NCBI GenBank assembly: GCA_963839475.1
Contig: CAWIVH010000012.1
Location: forward strand, 418,027 to 482,026
Length of the DNA: 64,000 nt
DNA from: CAWIVH01 sp963839475
GTDB lineage: Bacteria; Acidobacteriota; UBA6911
Direction of reading: 5' to 3'
The first letter of the stretch is position 1. Each line of letters begins with the position of its first letter. This document shows positions 18,120-26,921 of the stretch, piece after piece. The notes beneath the pieces were generated by a model. The model was not told the DNA's origin and did not search any database. It saw only the letters and a list, made by a program, of their open reading frames with translations. A program made the position numbers and the translations under genes.

Positions 18120-18749
18120 ATGGCAATGATTCAATTCACCAGAAATCACTCCGATCATTCTACGGACAAGGGATATCAATTCGAGTTCAATTGCGATCGC
18201 TGCGGCAACGGCTTCATGAGCGAGTTCAAAGCCTCCGCGGTCGGCCTTGCATCCAGCGCCCTGCGTGCTGCGGGCAGCATTTTCGGGGGCGTTTTCGGAT
18301 CAGCGAGCGCTGGTTCATACGAAATCGAGCGTGCTGTGCGGGGGCCCGGTCACGACAAGGCTTTTCGCGACGCCATCGAAGAGGTGAAACCGAATTTCCG
18401 GCAGTGCCCGAAGTGCTCGCACTGGGCCTGTATTGCAGTCTGCTGGAATCAGAAGCGAGGGTTGTGCTATGACTGCGCCCCGAATCTGGAGACTGAAATC
18501 GCCGCCGCTCAGGCACAATCGACCGTCGACCAGATGAAGGAAAAAGTGCGCGGTATGGATCTGACCAAGGACCTCGACCTGACCAGCGAGGCGGCGGCGC
18601 TTTGCCCCAGCTGCGGAGCCCGGACCCAGGGAGCCAAATTCTGCCCCGAGTGCGGCAAACCGCTGCGTCCTAAAAATGAGTGTCCGCGCTGCGGTACCAA
18701 AACCGAAGCCGGCACCAAGTTTTGTCCCGAGTGCGGCAGCAAAATGTGA
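18120..18749 (+). CDS. Double zinc-ribbon protein
   Basis: This 209-residue protein has an N-terminal CDRCG half-site at about 26, a Gly/Ala-rich hydrophobic stretch (ALRAAGSIFGGVFGSASAG), and two further pairs, CPKCSHWAC and CYDC. At the C-terminus a tandem double zinc ribbon has CPSCG...CPECGKPL and CPRCGTK...CPECGSKM. Such proteins are often encoded near SPFH and GYF_2 proteins like the one at the left edge of the window. An AGGAG site precedes the ATG. It may chaperone or tether a membrane complex; function unknown. Confidence 0.75.
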   Translation: MAMIQFTRNHSDHSTDKGYQFEFNCDRCGNGFMSEFKASAVGLASSALRAAGSIFGGVFGSASAGSYEIERAVRGPGHDKAFRDAIEEVKPNFRQCPKCSHWACIAVCWNQKRGLCYDCAPNLETEIAAAQAQSTVDQMKEKVRGMDLTKDLDLTSEAAALCPSCGARTQGAKFCPECGKPLRPKNECPRCGTKTEAGTKFCPECGSKM

Positions 18750-18941
18750 GCGGTTCGAGAGCAGGGAAACAACTTCCTTCCGGAACCGCGTGGCTTGTTG
18801 CCGAAAGGCCACACAATTTGATTTACGATCGGCGCAATAACTGAACTGCGAAGACACGAAGAAAAATATATAAAATCTTTGTGCCCCTCGCGACTTTGCG
18901 GACATTTGTCATTCGTCATTCGTCATTTTAATGGTGCCGCC

Positions 18942-20306
18942 ATGCCCTCTTTTTCCGGAAAATTCCGCTATTTCGAAACTGGCGGCACCCTGCTGCAGGA
19001 AGGCCCCTGCCGCCTCATGATTGAAGAGGAATTCCTGCTCTTGACGCCGCAATCAGGCGCTCCGCTTTCCTGCGACCTCGGGGACATCGATGCGCTGTTG
19101 CCCGGAGATTACGAGTTGACCTTGAAGCTCTATACCGGTCACTCCATCTCCCTCTTTTACTTCGCCAAGACTTTTCAAAATCTCTGCCACGATCTGCTCG
19201 AGGCTTTCCGCAAACGCCAACTGCAAGTCCTCCTCCTGGAGGACCTCGAGGAAATCGAACGCTTCGACGGTCAGGCGTCTTACAAATCGGCAACGACGAG
19301 TTTTTCCAGCAAAGCGGAGATTCGCCTCTATCGTAGCAACCTCGCCATCCTTCCGGAAACCGCGACGGGATTCTCCTGGCGCTATTCGGATATCGATAGC
19401 GTGGAATTCGACGACGCCACCTATACATTGGGATTGCTCTCGGGTGACGACCGCCTGGTGCTGACCAAACTGGCCAAGCGTACTCGTGAATTGACGCAAC
19501 GGATCCGGGATGCCGTTGCGGAAACGGCGGAAGCGGGTGGGAAAATCATCCGGTCCGTGTTCCCCTTCCTGAATCCGCCGCAGTTTCAGCAGATGGCCAC
19601 TTTGTACCGGGAAGGGCACGCGGTTCCGGTGCAGAGTCTGTGTGCCATTCATTCCCGATCGGAAAGTGCCCTCCTCGCCGGGTGCGTGGATACAGGCCAA
19701 AAAGGTTATGTGGATTTCCTCAAAGAACTTAGCCTCGATGGCAACTATTTCGCCGGTTTCAAAAGACTCCGGCACGAGGAGGAGTTGGAGGATGCACCTG
19801 AGGACGCAGAGGTTGCGGCAGCGGCCGGGGATTCTAATTCAGCCCTTGCGGAAGAGGACGAAAAGCCGGATGCCGGCGATGATAAAGAAGCGATTCTGCA
19901 TTGGTTTTTCTTCCCCCTGAAAGCAGGCAAGGACCTCGACCGGCCGGCCAACATTGTCGCCTGGGAAGCGACTTCGCGCACTGGGAGGGCAACCTATTTC
20001 TTCCGCCTGGTGGCGTCAGAGCAGGCGCAGGTGATAAAGGATAAAGCAACCGCCCGGACTGCCATCGCCGATGCCGTGAGGCAGCTGAACCGGGCGATTG
20101 TTATGCTGAACTTCCGGCGTGAGCCGATCTATCTGGGAGACGATGCGCTCGAAACCAGGGAGCGCTACCATCGTTATGCGATTGCCTGCCGGAGAATCCC
20201 GGAACTCAGGAGGCTGCGAGGTTCCTTTCAGGGCCGGGCGATTCATACTACCTTCGAGGCATGGCAAAAGCAGGTTGACTCTATCCTGTCAGCACACGGT
20301 CGATAA
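18942..20306 (+). CDS. Conserved hypothetical protein
   Basis: This 454-residue soluble protein has no signal or membrane helix. The N-terminal half is beta-rich and contains a repeated unit: GPCRLMIEEEFLLLTPQSGAP near 22 and KAEIRLYRSNLAILPETATG near 124 look like two copies of a PH/GRAM-like strand pattern, each preceding a YSDIDSVEFDD-like turn. A very acidic linker (EELEDAPEDAEVAAAAGDSN) lies near 290, before an alpha-helical C-terminal domain. It follows the double zinc-ribbon gene by 192 bases and may work with it. I do not recognise a named family. Confidence 0.7.
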   Translation: MPSFSGKFRYFETGGTLLQEGPCRLMIEEEFLLLTPQSGAPLSCDLGDIDALLPGDYELTLKLYTGHSISLFYFAKTFQNLCHDLLEAFRKRQLQVLLLEDLEEIERFDGQASYKSATTSFSSKAEIRLYRSNLAILPETATGFSWRYSDIDSVEFDDATYTLGLLSGDDRLVLTKLAKRTRELTQRIRDAVAETAEAGGKIIRSVFPFLNPPQFQQMATLYREGHAVPVQSLCAIHSRSESALLAGCVDTGQKGYVDFLKELSLDGNYFAGFKRLRHEEELEDAPEDAEVAAAAGDSNSALAEEDEKPDAGDDKEAILHWFFFPLKAGKDLDRPANIVAWEATSRTGRATYFFRLVASEQAQVIKDKATARTAIADAVRQLNRAIVMLNFRREPIYLGDDALETRERYHRYAIACRRIPELRRLRGSFQGRAIHTTFEAWQKQVDSILSAHGR

Positions 20307-20359
20307 GGTGCTTGCGATAATCGTTGAGGGCCTGCAGTACTTCGCGGCTATAAAATAAT

Positions 20360-21610
20360 ATGAACTCAAGACAAAGAGTCCTCTCCGCATTGAACCACCG
20401 GCAGCCCGACTGCATCCCTGTTGATTTCGGCAGCACCTTTGTGAGCGGGATCCATATCAGCTGTGTCGCGGCCCTTCGGGACCATTACGGCCTCGAAAAG
20501 AGGCCGGTAAAGGCAATCGACCCTGGCCAGATGCTGGGAGAGGTCGACGACGAGCTCAAGTCTGTGCTGGGGATCGATGTCGCCGGCGTCGTGCGCCGGA
20601 TGAACCGCTTCGGGTTCCCCAATGAGCAGTGGAAGCTCTGGCGCATGTATGACGGGCTGGAAATCCTTGTCCCCGGTGGGTTCAACGTAACCGTCGATGA
20701 AAACGGTGACACCCTTATGCACCCGGGTGGGGATACTCAGCTTCCCCCCAGCGCCCGGATGCCCAAGGATGGCTATTTTTTTGATGCCATCATCCGGCAG
20801 GGCATCATTGATGAAGAGAATCTAGATCCACGCGACAACCTGGAGGAGTTCAACCTCATTTCGGAAGAAGAACTGCGGCATTTCGAGCGGGAAACAGAGC
20901 GGGCGGCGGACAGCGGCAGGGCGGTGATTGCGAGCTTTGGGGGAATGGCTCTGGGAGATATTGGCCAGATTCCCGCAGTGGGGCTGAAGAATCCCCGGGG
21001 AATACGCGACATTACAGAATGGTATATGTCCATCCATTCCCGCCGGGACTACATCCACAAGGTCTTCGAAGGTCAGTGTGAAATCGCCCTGGCCAACCTT
21101 GAAAGTATCGCCGGTCGGGTGGGTGATTACGTGGATGTGGTCTTGATTTGCGGCACCGACTTCGGCACTCAGAATTCATCATTCTGCTCGGTCGATACTT
21201 TCCGTGAACTTTGGCTGCCGTACTACCGCCGCCTCAACGACTGGATTCACAAGAACACGAGCTGGAAGACCTTCAAGCATTCCTGCGGCGCGGTTGCGAA
21301 ATTTCTGCCCTCGTTCATCGAAGCCGGATTCGACATCCTGAATCCGGTCCAGTTCTCGGCAGCGGGCATGGATCCGGAAATGTTGAAGGAAACCTTCGGG
21401 GATCGTCTGGTTTTCTGGGGCGGAGGGATCGACACGCAGCAGGTTTTGCCCTTCGGCAAGCCGGAGGAGGTCCGGGAGCAGGTTCTGCGCCGCTGTGAAA
21501 TCCTCGCCCGGGACGGCGGATTCGTTTTCAACAGCGTGCATAATGTCCAGGCCGGCACGCCTGTATCCAACCTGGTTGCCCTTTTTGCGGCGCTTTCAGA
21601 GCTGAAGTGA
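20360..21610 (+). CDS. UroD/MtaA-family protein, paralog
   Basis: This 416-residue protein is clearly related to the one at 16594: both begin with a RERVL/RQRVLSALNHRQPD segment, both have an ILNPVQ(I/F)SA..MDP block followed by (L/K)K..FGDRLVFWGGGID, and both end with HN(I/V)QAG(V/T)P. It keeps the H-x-C motif (KHSCGAV at about 306), but where the first paralog has CNCHNIQ it reads NSVHNVQ, so a distal Cys ligand is missing. That may mean different metal binding or substrate. It begins 53 bases after the preceding gene. Confidence 0.8.
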   Translation: MNSRQRVLSALNHRQPDCIPVDFGSTFVSGIHISCVAALRDHYGLEKRPVKAIDPGQMLGEVDDELKSVLGIDVAGVVRRMNRFGFPNEQWKLWRMYDGLEILVPGGFNVTVDENGDTLMHPGGDTQLPPSARMPKDGYFFDAIIRQGIIDEENLDPRDNLEEFNLISEEELRHFERETERAADSGRAVIASFGGMALGDIGQIPAVGLKNPRGIRDITEWYMSIHSRRDYIHKVFEGQCEIALANLESIAGRVGDYVDVVLICGTDFGTQNSSFCSVDTFRELWLPYYRRLNDWIHKNTSWKTFKHSCGAVAKFLPSFIEAGFDILNPVQFSAAGMDPEMLKETFGDRLVFWGGGIDTQQVLPFGKPEEVREQVLRRCEILARDGGFVFNSVHNVQAGTPVSNLVALFAALSELK

Positions 21611-21653
21611 TGGAATAACAAACCGCCAAGTCAGCGAGTTCCTGGCGCTATTG

Positions 21654-22676
21654 TTATTCGGCCGCTTTCTCCCTGAAGAAAAGCGCCGTCATATACCACA
21701 CCGCAGCAACGGCAGTCACGAAACAGACCAGGAAAAGCAGGAGCGGGGACCACTGCGTGTCCACCTTCCAGGAAGCGGGATCGAATTTGCCCTGGAGCTT
21801 GAGCAGGCGCACATAATGCCGGTTTATTACCATGGAAATCAGCGACGGAAAGAGCAGTGAGAACGCGAGAGTGAACTTCCTGGTGAAAAAGAGGTGCATC
21901 GAACCCAGGCCTAGTAGGATCCCGATCATCAGCGACCAGACCGCAGGCGTGCGCATAAAGGCAGCAAGGTAGGGGCCCAGCGTCATCAAGTAGGCCAGGC
22001 CGGCTATGGATGCGAGCACGAATCCAACCAGGAAGAATTTCTTTCCCACCACAAAGGCTGCGGGGTTGTCCCGGCCAACGAATCCAACCAGGAAGCCGCC
22101 GACCGTAATCGCCCCGAGGATCATGTGCGCCCAGCGCAGAATGTAGTCGCCGATTTCAGGATTAAAAATCGTTCCAGCCTGGTTCTGGGCATACAGCTTG
22201 CGGATGAGATCCGGATTTTCTGCCATCGAGAAGACCGAACTGTAAACCAGAGAAACGAAAATCGTCGCGGAAAGTGCCAGGATCAGAGGAAGGAAAGGCC
22301 TGCCGGTCTCGCTGCGGATCGAAAATGAGGCGCGGTAAAGGCTGTAATAACCGAGAATCACGGCGGGCACTACAAAAAGCCAGTACCAGCCGCTCACGAT
22401 GGCGGCGGAGTATATCTGTTGTGGAAAAACCACCTGGACAAAAAGGAGAGGTGCAATCCCCATGGTCACAGTCAGGGCCATGGCCGTCGGGAACAACCGG
22501 ATGAAGCGTTGAACCGTAGGGTCCTTCCAGCGATCGGGAAATCCGCCGAAGAGGACTGCGATTATTCCCCCGACAACAAAGTTCATGGCCAGAAAATGCA
22601 GGCTCAACGTCAGGATATGCAAAATCGAAAAGAGCCAGAGTGGAGCCGACAGGAAATTGGAATCCGGCATTGTCAT
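21654..22676 (-). CDS. Multi-pass membrane protein, partner of the quinol oxidase-like cytochrome
   Basis: This 340-residue protein has about nine membrane helices. Conserved-looking His residues lie in helices: ILHILTLSLHFLAMNF near 19-34 and RWAHMILGAITVGG near 185. The arrangement resembles a subunit-I-like or NrfD-like quinol-binding core. Its ATG overlaps the stop of the upstream gene (ATGA), so the two are translated together. The likely role is a membrane subunit that takes electrons from quinol for the diheme cytochrome c encoded before it. The exact complex is not named. Confidence 0.65.
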   Translation of the reverse strand: MTMPDSNFLSAPLWLFSILHILTLSLHFLAMNFVVGGIIAVLFGGFPDRWKDPTVQRFIRLFPTAMALTVTMGIAPLLFVQVVFPQQIYSAAIVSGWYWLFVVPAVILGYYSLYRASFSIRSETGRPFLPLILALSATIFVSLVYSSVFSMAENPDLIRKLYAQNQAGTIFNPEIGDYILRWAHMILGAITVGGFLVGFVGRDNPAAFVVGKKFFLVGFVLASIAGLAYLMTLGPYLAAFMRTPAVWSLMIGILLGLGSMHLFFTRKFTLAFSLLFPSLISMVINRHYVRLLKLQGKFDPASWKVDTQWSPLLLFLVCFVTAVAAVWYMTALFFREKAAE

Positions 22677-24181
22677 TTGTTGCCTCCGGCAGTCAGGGTT
22701 TTTAGGTAGGAAATCAGAGCGGCGCGATCAGCGGCGCCGGCGGTGAAGGCTGGCATTCCCTCTCCCAGATCAGCGGCCATGTTCAGCATGTTATCGTAAT
22801 CGGCATCTGTCAGCCCGACGAGCGACTGGGTCTTATCGTGGCTTCCCCCCATGGCATGGCAGGGTCCGCAGCGGAGGTCAAAGACCTTGCGGCCTAGATC
22901 AACACCCTGGATGCCGTAGATTTCGGAAAGGGGACGCTTGTCCACGCGCTCGTAAACGAAGGCTCCGATCGCATCTGCATCTGATTTCAGGCCCAGAAAC
23001 GCGGGCATGTTGCCCTTCAGCAAATGAGTTCCTTGGGCTATGCCGGAAATAAAAGCGGCGTCGGTCCCCTGGAACATCGGCGCGAGGGCCTTATATCCAT
23101 GGATGGTATGGCAGCTGCGGCAGGCGCGGCGGAACAAGTCGGCGCCATCGTTGCCGGTCCGGTAGGTGATGGAGGTCAGAAGGCCGTTCTTCTTATATTG
23201 GGCTGTCTTGCCGACCTCGAGACCATTGCCGTACATGTAGCCCGAAATGATGTAGGGTTTACGGATCGCCTCGCGGAACACTTCAAAGCCCGCAAACCAG
23301 ACCAAGCCGCCAATCAGGGCTAGGGTGGCGAGGGTTTTGCCCCACAGCTTCGGGAGCACCAGTGCCAGAACCAAAAGAATCCCGACGATGGCGGCTGAGC
23401 GATAGGAGTGATTCCAGGACCGGACGGGCCAGGGCATGATTTGCAGCGCCGCGGTGGTGATCGCAGCGGGGATTGCCCGCCAGTACCAGGGCATCGACAG
23501 CAGGGTAACCGCCAGGCCTCCCAGTCCCCACAAGGAGCTGTACCGAACCAGCGAATTCCTGGCATCGCCGGCGGCTTGGCGTGCCGCCACGAACAGCGCA
23601 TAAAGGCCCGCGAGCATGATGCATACGCCGGTTCGGAGCACCAGAGAAGGCCAATACGTCGGATTGAAGAAGCCGTCCCAGAAGTTGCCGGTCGTCAGCC
23701 ATTTTCCCGGGGTGAGCATAAAAGTGAGGATTCCATTGATCACGACCAGCGAAAGCCAGGCGGCGGCGAAATAAATCCAGCCGAGGATCATGTGGCTGCG
23801 GGCGTCCATCCGTTTCCAGCCGTAATAGTAAAGAATGGCGGCGATGATCTCGACGAGGAAGAAGGTCCACTCGATGGCCCAGCCCCAAACGAAGTTATGG
23901 ATCAGGACTTCGGTAGCCGCAGGAGACAGCAGTCCGATGACAAACCAGATCCAAACTCCTGTGAGCGCGCCGGCGACCAGAGTGACAAGGACGAAGAACT
24001 TGCTGAGGCGCTCGAGGAATTCCAGGCGTGAAATGTCATGGGCTTTTCGCGCGGCTCTTTCAGTGACCACGAGATAAAGCCCTCCGCCGATAGCGAAATG
24101 GGAGATGAAGACGTGCACCACCGAGACCGCTGCGATCAGCAGCCCGTAACCGAAACCGAGGTCCCAGAAGGGATAGCTCAT
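22673..24181 (-). CDS. Cytochrome bd subunit I-like membrane domain fused to diheme cytochrome c
   Basis: This is a 502-residue protein from MSYPFWDLGFGYG, chosen because GGAGGT stands 7 bases upstream. The first 330 residues hold about nine helices with His residues placed as in cytochrome bd subunit I (VVHVFISHFAIGGG, LIHNFVWGWAIEWTFF). The last 150 residues are periplasmic and carry two c-type heme sites, CRSCH near 355 and CGPCH near 437, each with a following Met (NMPAFLG, GMPAF) that can be the second iron ligand. It would pass electrons from quinol to c-hemes. The reading frame extends upstream, but that part has no ribosome site. Confidence 0.8.
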   Translation of the reverse strand: MSYPFWDLGFGYGLLIAAVSVVHVFISHFAIGGGLYLVVTERAARKAHDISRLEFLERLSKFFVLVTLVAGALTGVWIWFVIGLLSPAATEVLIHNFVWGWAIEWTFFLVEIIAAILYYYGWKRMDARSHMILGWIYFAAAWLSLVVINGILTFMLTPGKWLTTGNFWDGFFNPTYWPSLVLRTGVCIMLAGLYALFVAARQAAGDARNSLVRYSSLWGLGGLAVTLLSMPWYWRAIPAAITTAALQIMPWPVRSWNHSYRSAAIVGILLVLALVLPKLWGKTLATLALIGGLVWFAGFEVFREAIRKPYIISGYMYGNGLEVGKTAQYKKNGLLTSITYRTGNDGADLFRRACRSCHTIHGYKALAPMFQGTDAAFISGIAQGTHLLKGNMPAFLGLKSDADAIGAFVYERVDKRPLSEIYGIQGVDLGRKVFDLRCGPCHAMGGSHDKTQSLVGLTDADYDNMLNMAADLGEGMPAFTAGAADRAALISYLKTLTAGGNK

Positions 24182-24484
24182 TTCCGACCTCCATGGATGA
24201 GGGGCGAAGGGCCATTGTATCCTTGTATGCCAAAATCCGAAACCCCTGCGGTGGGTACGATAGGGAAAATTAAACAAATCGAACCTCAAAGCGATTTGGG
24301 ACCGCAAAGCCATTTGTGGGCTTTCCTTTGCGGCCCTCGACGTCTTTGCGTTTTGTTCGCTCAGACAGGCCTCGTTTCCGGGGCGCGTCTCCTGCGAAAT
24401 CCAAATTGTCCTTGAATTGTCGGCGGGAAGACCGCAAAATCTTAGCCTGCCTGTGGCGGTTTCGAAGCAGGCGTGACCGAGGGT
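24182..24484. other. Intergenic stretch before the tRNA
   Basis: These 303 bases hold no gene. A hairpin with perfect 8-base arms CCGCAAAG (24302-24309) and CTTTGCGG (24326-24333) contains a nested AAAGCC/GGGCTTT pair. On the minus strand a TACAAT lies near 24216, a possible -10 box for the cytochrome operon; its -35 box is not convincing. Confidence 0.4.
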
Positions 24485-24561
24485 GGCGACGTAGCTCAGA
24501 TGGTTAGAGCGTGGGATTCATAACCCCAAGGTCGGTGGTTCGATTCCACCCGTCGCTACCA
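24485..24561 (+). tRNA. tRNA-Met (anticodon CAT)
   Basis: This is a 77-base cloverleaf. Acceptor GGCGACG pairs with CGTCGCT (first pair G-U), the D-arm is GCTC..GAGC, the anticodon loop TTCATAA gives CAT, the T-arm is GGTGG TTCGATT CCACC, and CCA is encoded. It looks like the elongator Met tRNA. An integrase gene starts reading toward it from the right, so its 3' half is probably the attachment site of the element. Confidence 0.95.
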
Positions 24562-24630
24562 AATCTTTCAGTAACTTACAGCCATCCGCGAGTTTCACAA
24601 AAACCCCTGTGTGCCACTTTTGTGCCAAGG

Positions 24631-25680
24631 TCATCCTTGCCTCAATTTCCGCCCCTCCAGCACGCGAAGGACGTTCCTCGATGCTGAGTCCGGACTGAAC
24701 CTGGCGTAATGCTTTCTGGTAAAGTCGATCGAGTGATGCCCCATGACCTCGCTGATGTAGTGCATGGGACATCCCTCCTCGGCTAGCTTGATCCCGAACG
24801 CGTGGCGCATGTCATGGATGCGCAGCTTTGGGTGGCCAGCTGCTTTTCTGGCCCTCTCCCACGGAATCGACACCCCGTCGGACGTCCAACTCCGAAGTGT
24901 GTCCGGGTGATAAAAAACAGTGTCGGCTTGCGCCGGCATCGCCGCGATTGCGCACAGTGCGCTTTCGGTCAGCGGCACCTGGCGTGAACGGCCGTTCTTT
25001 GTGTTTGAATGGAAAACCACCTGGGCCCGGGCAAAGTCGATCTGCGACCGCTCCAGCGTAATCGCCTCGCCTTTGCGGCACCCGGTTTCCCGAATGAACG
25101 TGAAGACAGGAAGCGCTCGGGGATCCAGTTTAGCGAATACCTCGTCGATCACCGATTCGTCCGGGCGTTCTCCCACCCACTCGATTTCCCTGAGGTGGTC
25201 AATACGTTCGGCCGGGTTCTCTTCAAGATATCCCTTCTTCACAGCCCACCCCAGCACATGATGCAGGGCGGCAAGATTGCGATTGATCGTCTTGTTGTTG
25301 AGGTCCTCCGATTTCCTGGAGGCGACAAACTTCGCAATCCCCTGGGGTGTGATGGCGTCGATTGGTGTTGATCCGAAATGCCCCTTCAGAATTTTGAGCA
25401 AGCTCTTCTTTGTGTCGAGACGACGATTGTAGGGCAGGACATGCAGCTTCCAGTACAGGTCGCAGAATTCCCGGAACAATATTCCTTTGCCTCCCTCAAG
25501 CTTGAGTTCCTTCCGGAGCTTACTCCAGATCCTCACTTCGTCCGCGCATGCCACTTCGATCTTCTTGTTGATTTTGTCGGCCGTGGCTTCATCGGGCATC
25601 TTCGTCCTGGTGCGAACACCATCCGGCCAGATGGTATCGATAAGCCAGTAGCCGCGATTTTTGTTAATTTTGACACTCAC
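24631..25680 (-). CDS. int: Tyrosine recombinase / integrase
   Basis: This 349-residue integrase comprises an N-terminal arm-type domain, a SAM-like core-binding domain (about 85-170, PQGIAKFVASRKSEDLNNKT) and a catalytic domain. Catalytic residues are Arg in RETGCRKGEA, His-x-x-Arg in HDMRHAFG, His in MGHHSIDFT and the nucleophile Tyr in RKHYARFSP. It starts with GTG that overlaps the stop of the excisionase gene (GTGA). It lies 69 bases from the tRNA-Met, which it probably uses as attachment site. Confidence 0.95.
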   Translation of the reverse strand: MSVKINKNRGYWLIDTIWPDGVRTRTKMPDEATADKINKKIEVACADEVRIWSKLRKELKLEGGKGILFREFCDLYWKLHVLPYNRRLDTKKSLLKILKGHFGSTPIDAITPQGIAKFVASRKSEDLNNKTINRNLAALHHVLGWAVKKGYLEENPAERIDHLREIEWVGERPDESVIDEVFAKLDPRALPVFTFIRETGCRKGEAITLERSQIDFARAQVVFHSNTKNGRSRQVPLTESALCAIAAMPAQADTVFYHPDTLRSWTSDGVSIPWERARKAAGHPKLRIHDMRHAFGIKLAEEGCPMHYISEVMGHHSIDFTRKHYARFSPDSASRNVLRVLEGRKLRQG

Positions 25681-25973
25681 TTTGCTCCATCTCCTTTGAA
25701 ATGAGCTGGTTTCAGTGAGTTTTCGCGCGGTGACATTATATGCTTGGGAAGGCTCTCAAGGTAAAGGTCTAAGTCGTTACGCAGGTAGATCCTGCGTTTC
25801 CCGTTGAGATGCATTGTGTAAGGAATATGACCCGCGAAGACAAGCTCACGGAATTGCGTCCGGTTTGTTCCGATGTACCGGGCCGCGTCCAGTTCGTGCA
25901 TTGCCGCCGGGGGCATTGCTTTGGGTTGCTCGATTATGGGTACCAGGGCAAGATTAGCGCCGCTCATGGTCAT
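25677..25973 (-). CDS. Excisionase-like MerR/HTH DNA-binding protein
   Basis: This is a 98-residue protein whose middle (HELDAARYIGTNRTQFRELVFAGHIPYTMHLNGKRRIYLRNDLDLYLESL) has the short winged-helix pattern of the excisionase/HTH_17 family. The ATG at 25973 overlaps the stop of the upstream zinc-ribbon gene (ATGA), and its own stop overlaps the integrase start, so the three are translated together. It probably directs excision by bending DNA at the attachment arms. An ORF extension further upstream to 26078 is unlikely. Confidence 0.8.
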   Translation of the reverse strand: MTMSGANLALVPIIEQPKAMPPAAMHELDAARYIGTNRTQFRELVFAGHIPYTMHLNGKRRIYLRNDLDLYLESLPKHIMSPRENSLKPAHFKGDGAK

Positions 25974-26158
25974 TTCTCCAATCGGTTCAGGATTCGCGCA
26001 AGGCCGAGCAGTGACGGGGAGCCACATTTCGGGCAGCGTTCCCCCTCGGCAGCACTGATGTGCTCGCAGTTCACGCACAGCGCGGCTCGATTCAGTTGGA
26101 CCATTCCGCCGCCGTGGACCGGCGTGCGGATTTCCTCGATTTCAACAAACCTCTTCAT
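25970..26158 (-). CDS. Small zinc-ribbon protein
   Basis: This is a 62-residue protein with one four-Cys site, CVNC...CPKCG, at residues 28-46. It is linked by an ATGA overlap to the excisionase-like gene, and its start at 26158 is 8 bases downstream of the stop of the nuclease gene, so it belongs to the early operon. The family is not recognised; such ribbons often bind nucleic acid or a partner protein. A longer frame running upstream has unlikely composition and was not used. Confidence 0.6.
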   Translation of the reverse strand: MKRFVEIEEIRTPVHGGGMVQLNRAALCVNCEHISAAEGERCPKCGSPSLLGLARILNRLEK

Positions 26159-26166
26159 TGGATGTC

Positions 26167-26484
26167 TCAACTGATCTTCCTCATCAGGCTCTCGATCGCC
26201 TGAACGGCCAATCCGGATTTGACGTGGCGCGGAGTGAAGTGGAGCACGCGCCACCCTGCCATCACTGCGGCATTGCGTTTCTCGGCGTCCCGCTCGAAGC
26301 CGCTGCCGCGAACGTGACGGCCGCGGTTGTAGATGCCACCATCGATTTCGACGGCGACCTTGTAGCGCGGCCAGGCGAAGTCGAACCTCCACCGGCGCCG
26401 GGGATGGAACCTGTATTCCCTCGCCGGCGACGGCAGCCCGGAGAGCTTGATGTGCTGCCCGAGTAATTCCTCGAGATCACTCAT
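26167..26484 (-). CDS. DUF559/Vsr-like endonuclease-fold protein
   Basis: This 105-residue protein has the PD-(D/E)XK pattern of the DUF559/Vsr-like group: HPRRRWRFDFAWPRYKVAVEIDG, with Asp at about 35 and Glu at about 46 and a strand KVAVEIDGG. After it come RDAEKRNAAVMAGWRVLHFTPRHV, the usual end of the fold. It lies inside a phage early operon between a recombination protein and the small zinc ribbon. It could nick or resolve DNA during phage recombination. Confidence 0.75.
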   Translation of the reverse strand: MSDLEELLGQHIKLSGLPSPAREYRFHPRRRWRFDFAWPRYKVAVEIDGGIYNRGRHVRGSGFERDAEKRNAAVMAGWRVLHFTPRHVKSGLAVQAIESLMRKIS

Positions 26485-26501
26485 ACATCGCTCTATAGGG
26501 G

Positions 26502-26921
26502 TCAGAAGGCAAGTTCTTCACCAGGAGTATCGCCATCGGTGATGGTAGCGCCGAAGAAACGGGCGGCGCTCCGCGACAAGTTTGGGTCCGACCGCTTTCC
26601 GATCCAAACCACCTTCACGCTGTGCTTGCCGTTGTACTCCTCGTCCTTGGTGCCGAAGGAAACCTCGCGGCCTTCGATGTCGAGTCCGAGCTGGTACTCG
26701 ATGTAGCCCGAATCCTTGAGAAGGTCCGGATCCACGCCGAGCACCTCGAAGTACCTCCGGGCACGATCGCGGTTTTTCTGCGTCAGCCAGATCACGAACG
26801 ACGTCGGCCCATCGTCACATTCGAGCATGACCTGGTAACCGAGAGTCCCGGTCTGCGTTTCGTAGAGCTGGGATCCGGGCGCCACAACTCCGTTGTATTT
26901 GGTTTCGGCCTTGATACTCAT
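26502..26921 (-). CDS. Phage early protein, DUF669-like or unknown
   Basis: This is a 139-residue protein rich in beta strands, with an acidic C-terminus (DGDTPGEELAF) as in single-strand-binding proteins. It immediately follows and overlaps (ATGA) the ATPase gene of the recombination module. Phage genomes often place such a small protein next to a RecA-like ATPase. I cannot assign a named family with certainty; single-strand DNA binding or recombination mediation is inferred from context and the acidic tail. Confidence 0.6.
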   Translation of the reverse strand: MSIKAETKYNGVVAPGSQLYETQTGTLGYQVMLECDDGPTSFVIWLTQKNRDRARRYFEVLGVDPDLLKDSGYIEYQLGLDIEGREVSFGTKDEEYNGKHSVKVVWIGKRSDPNLSRSAARFFGATITDGDTPGEELAF

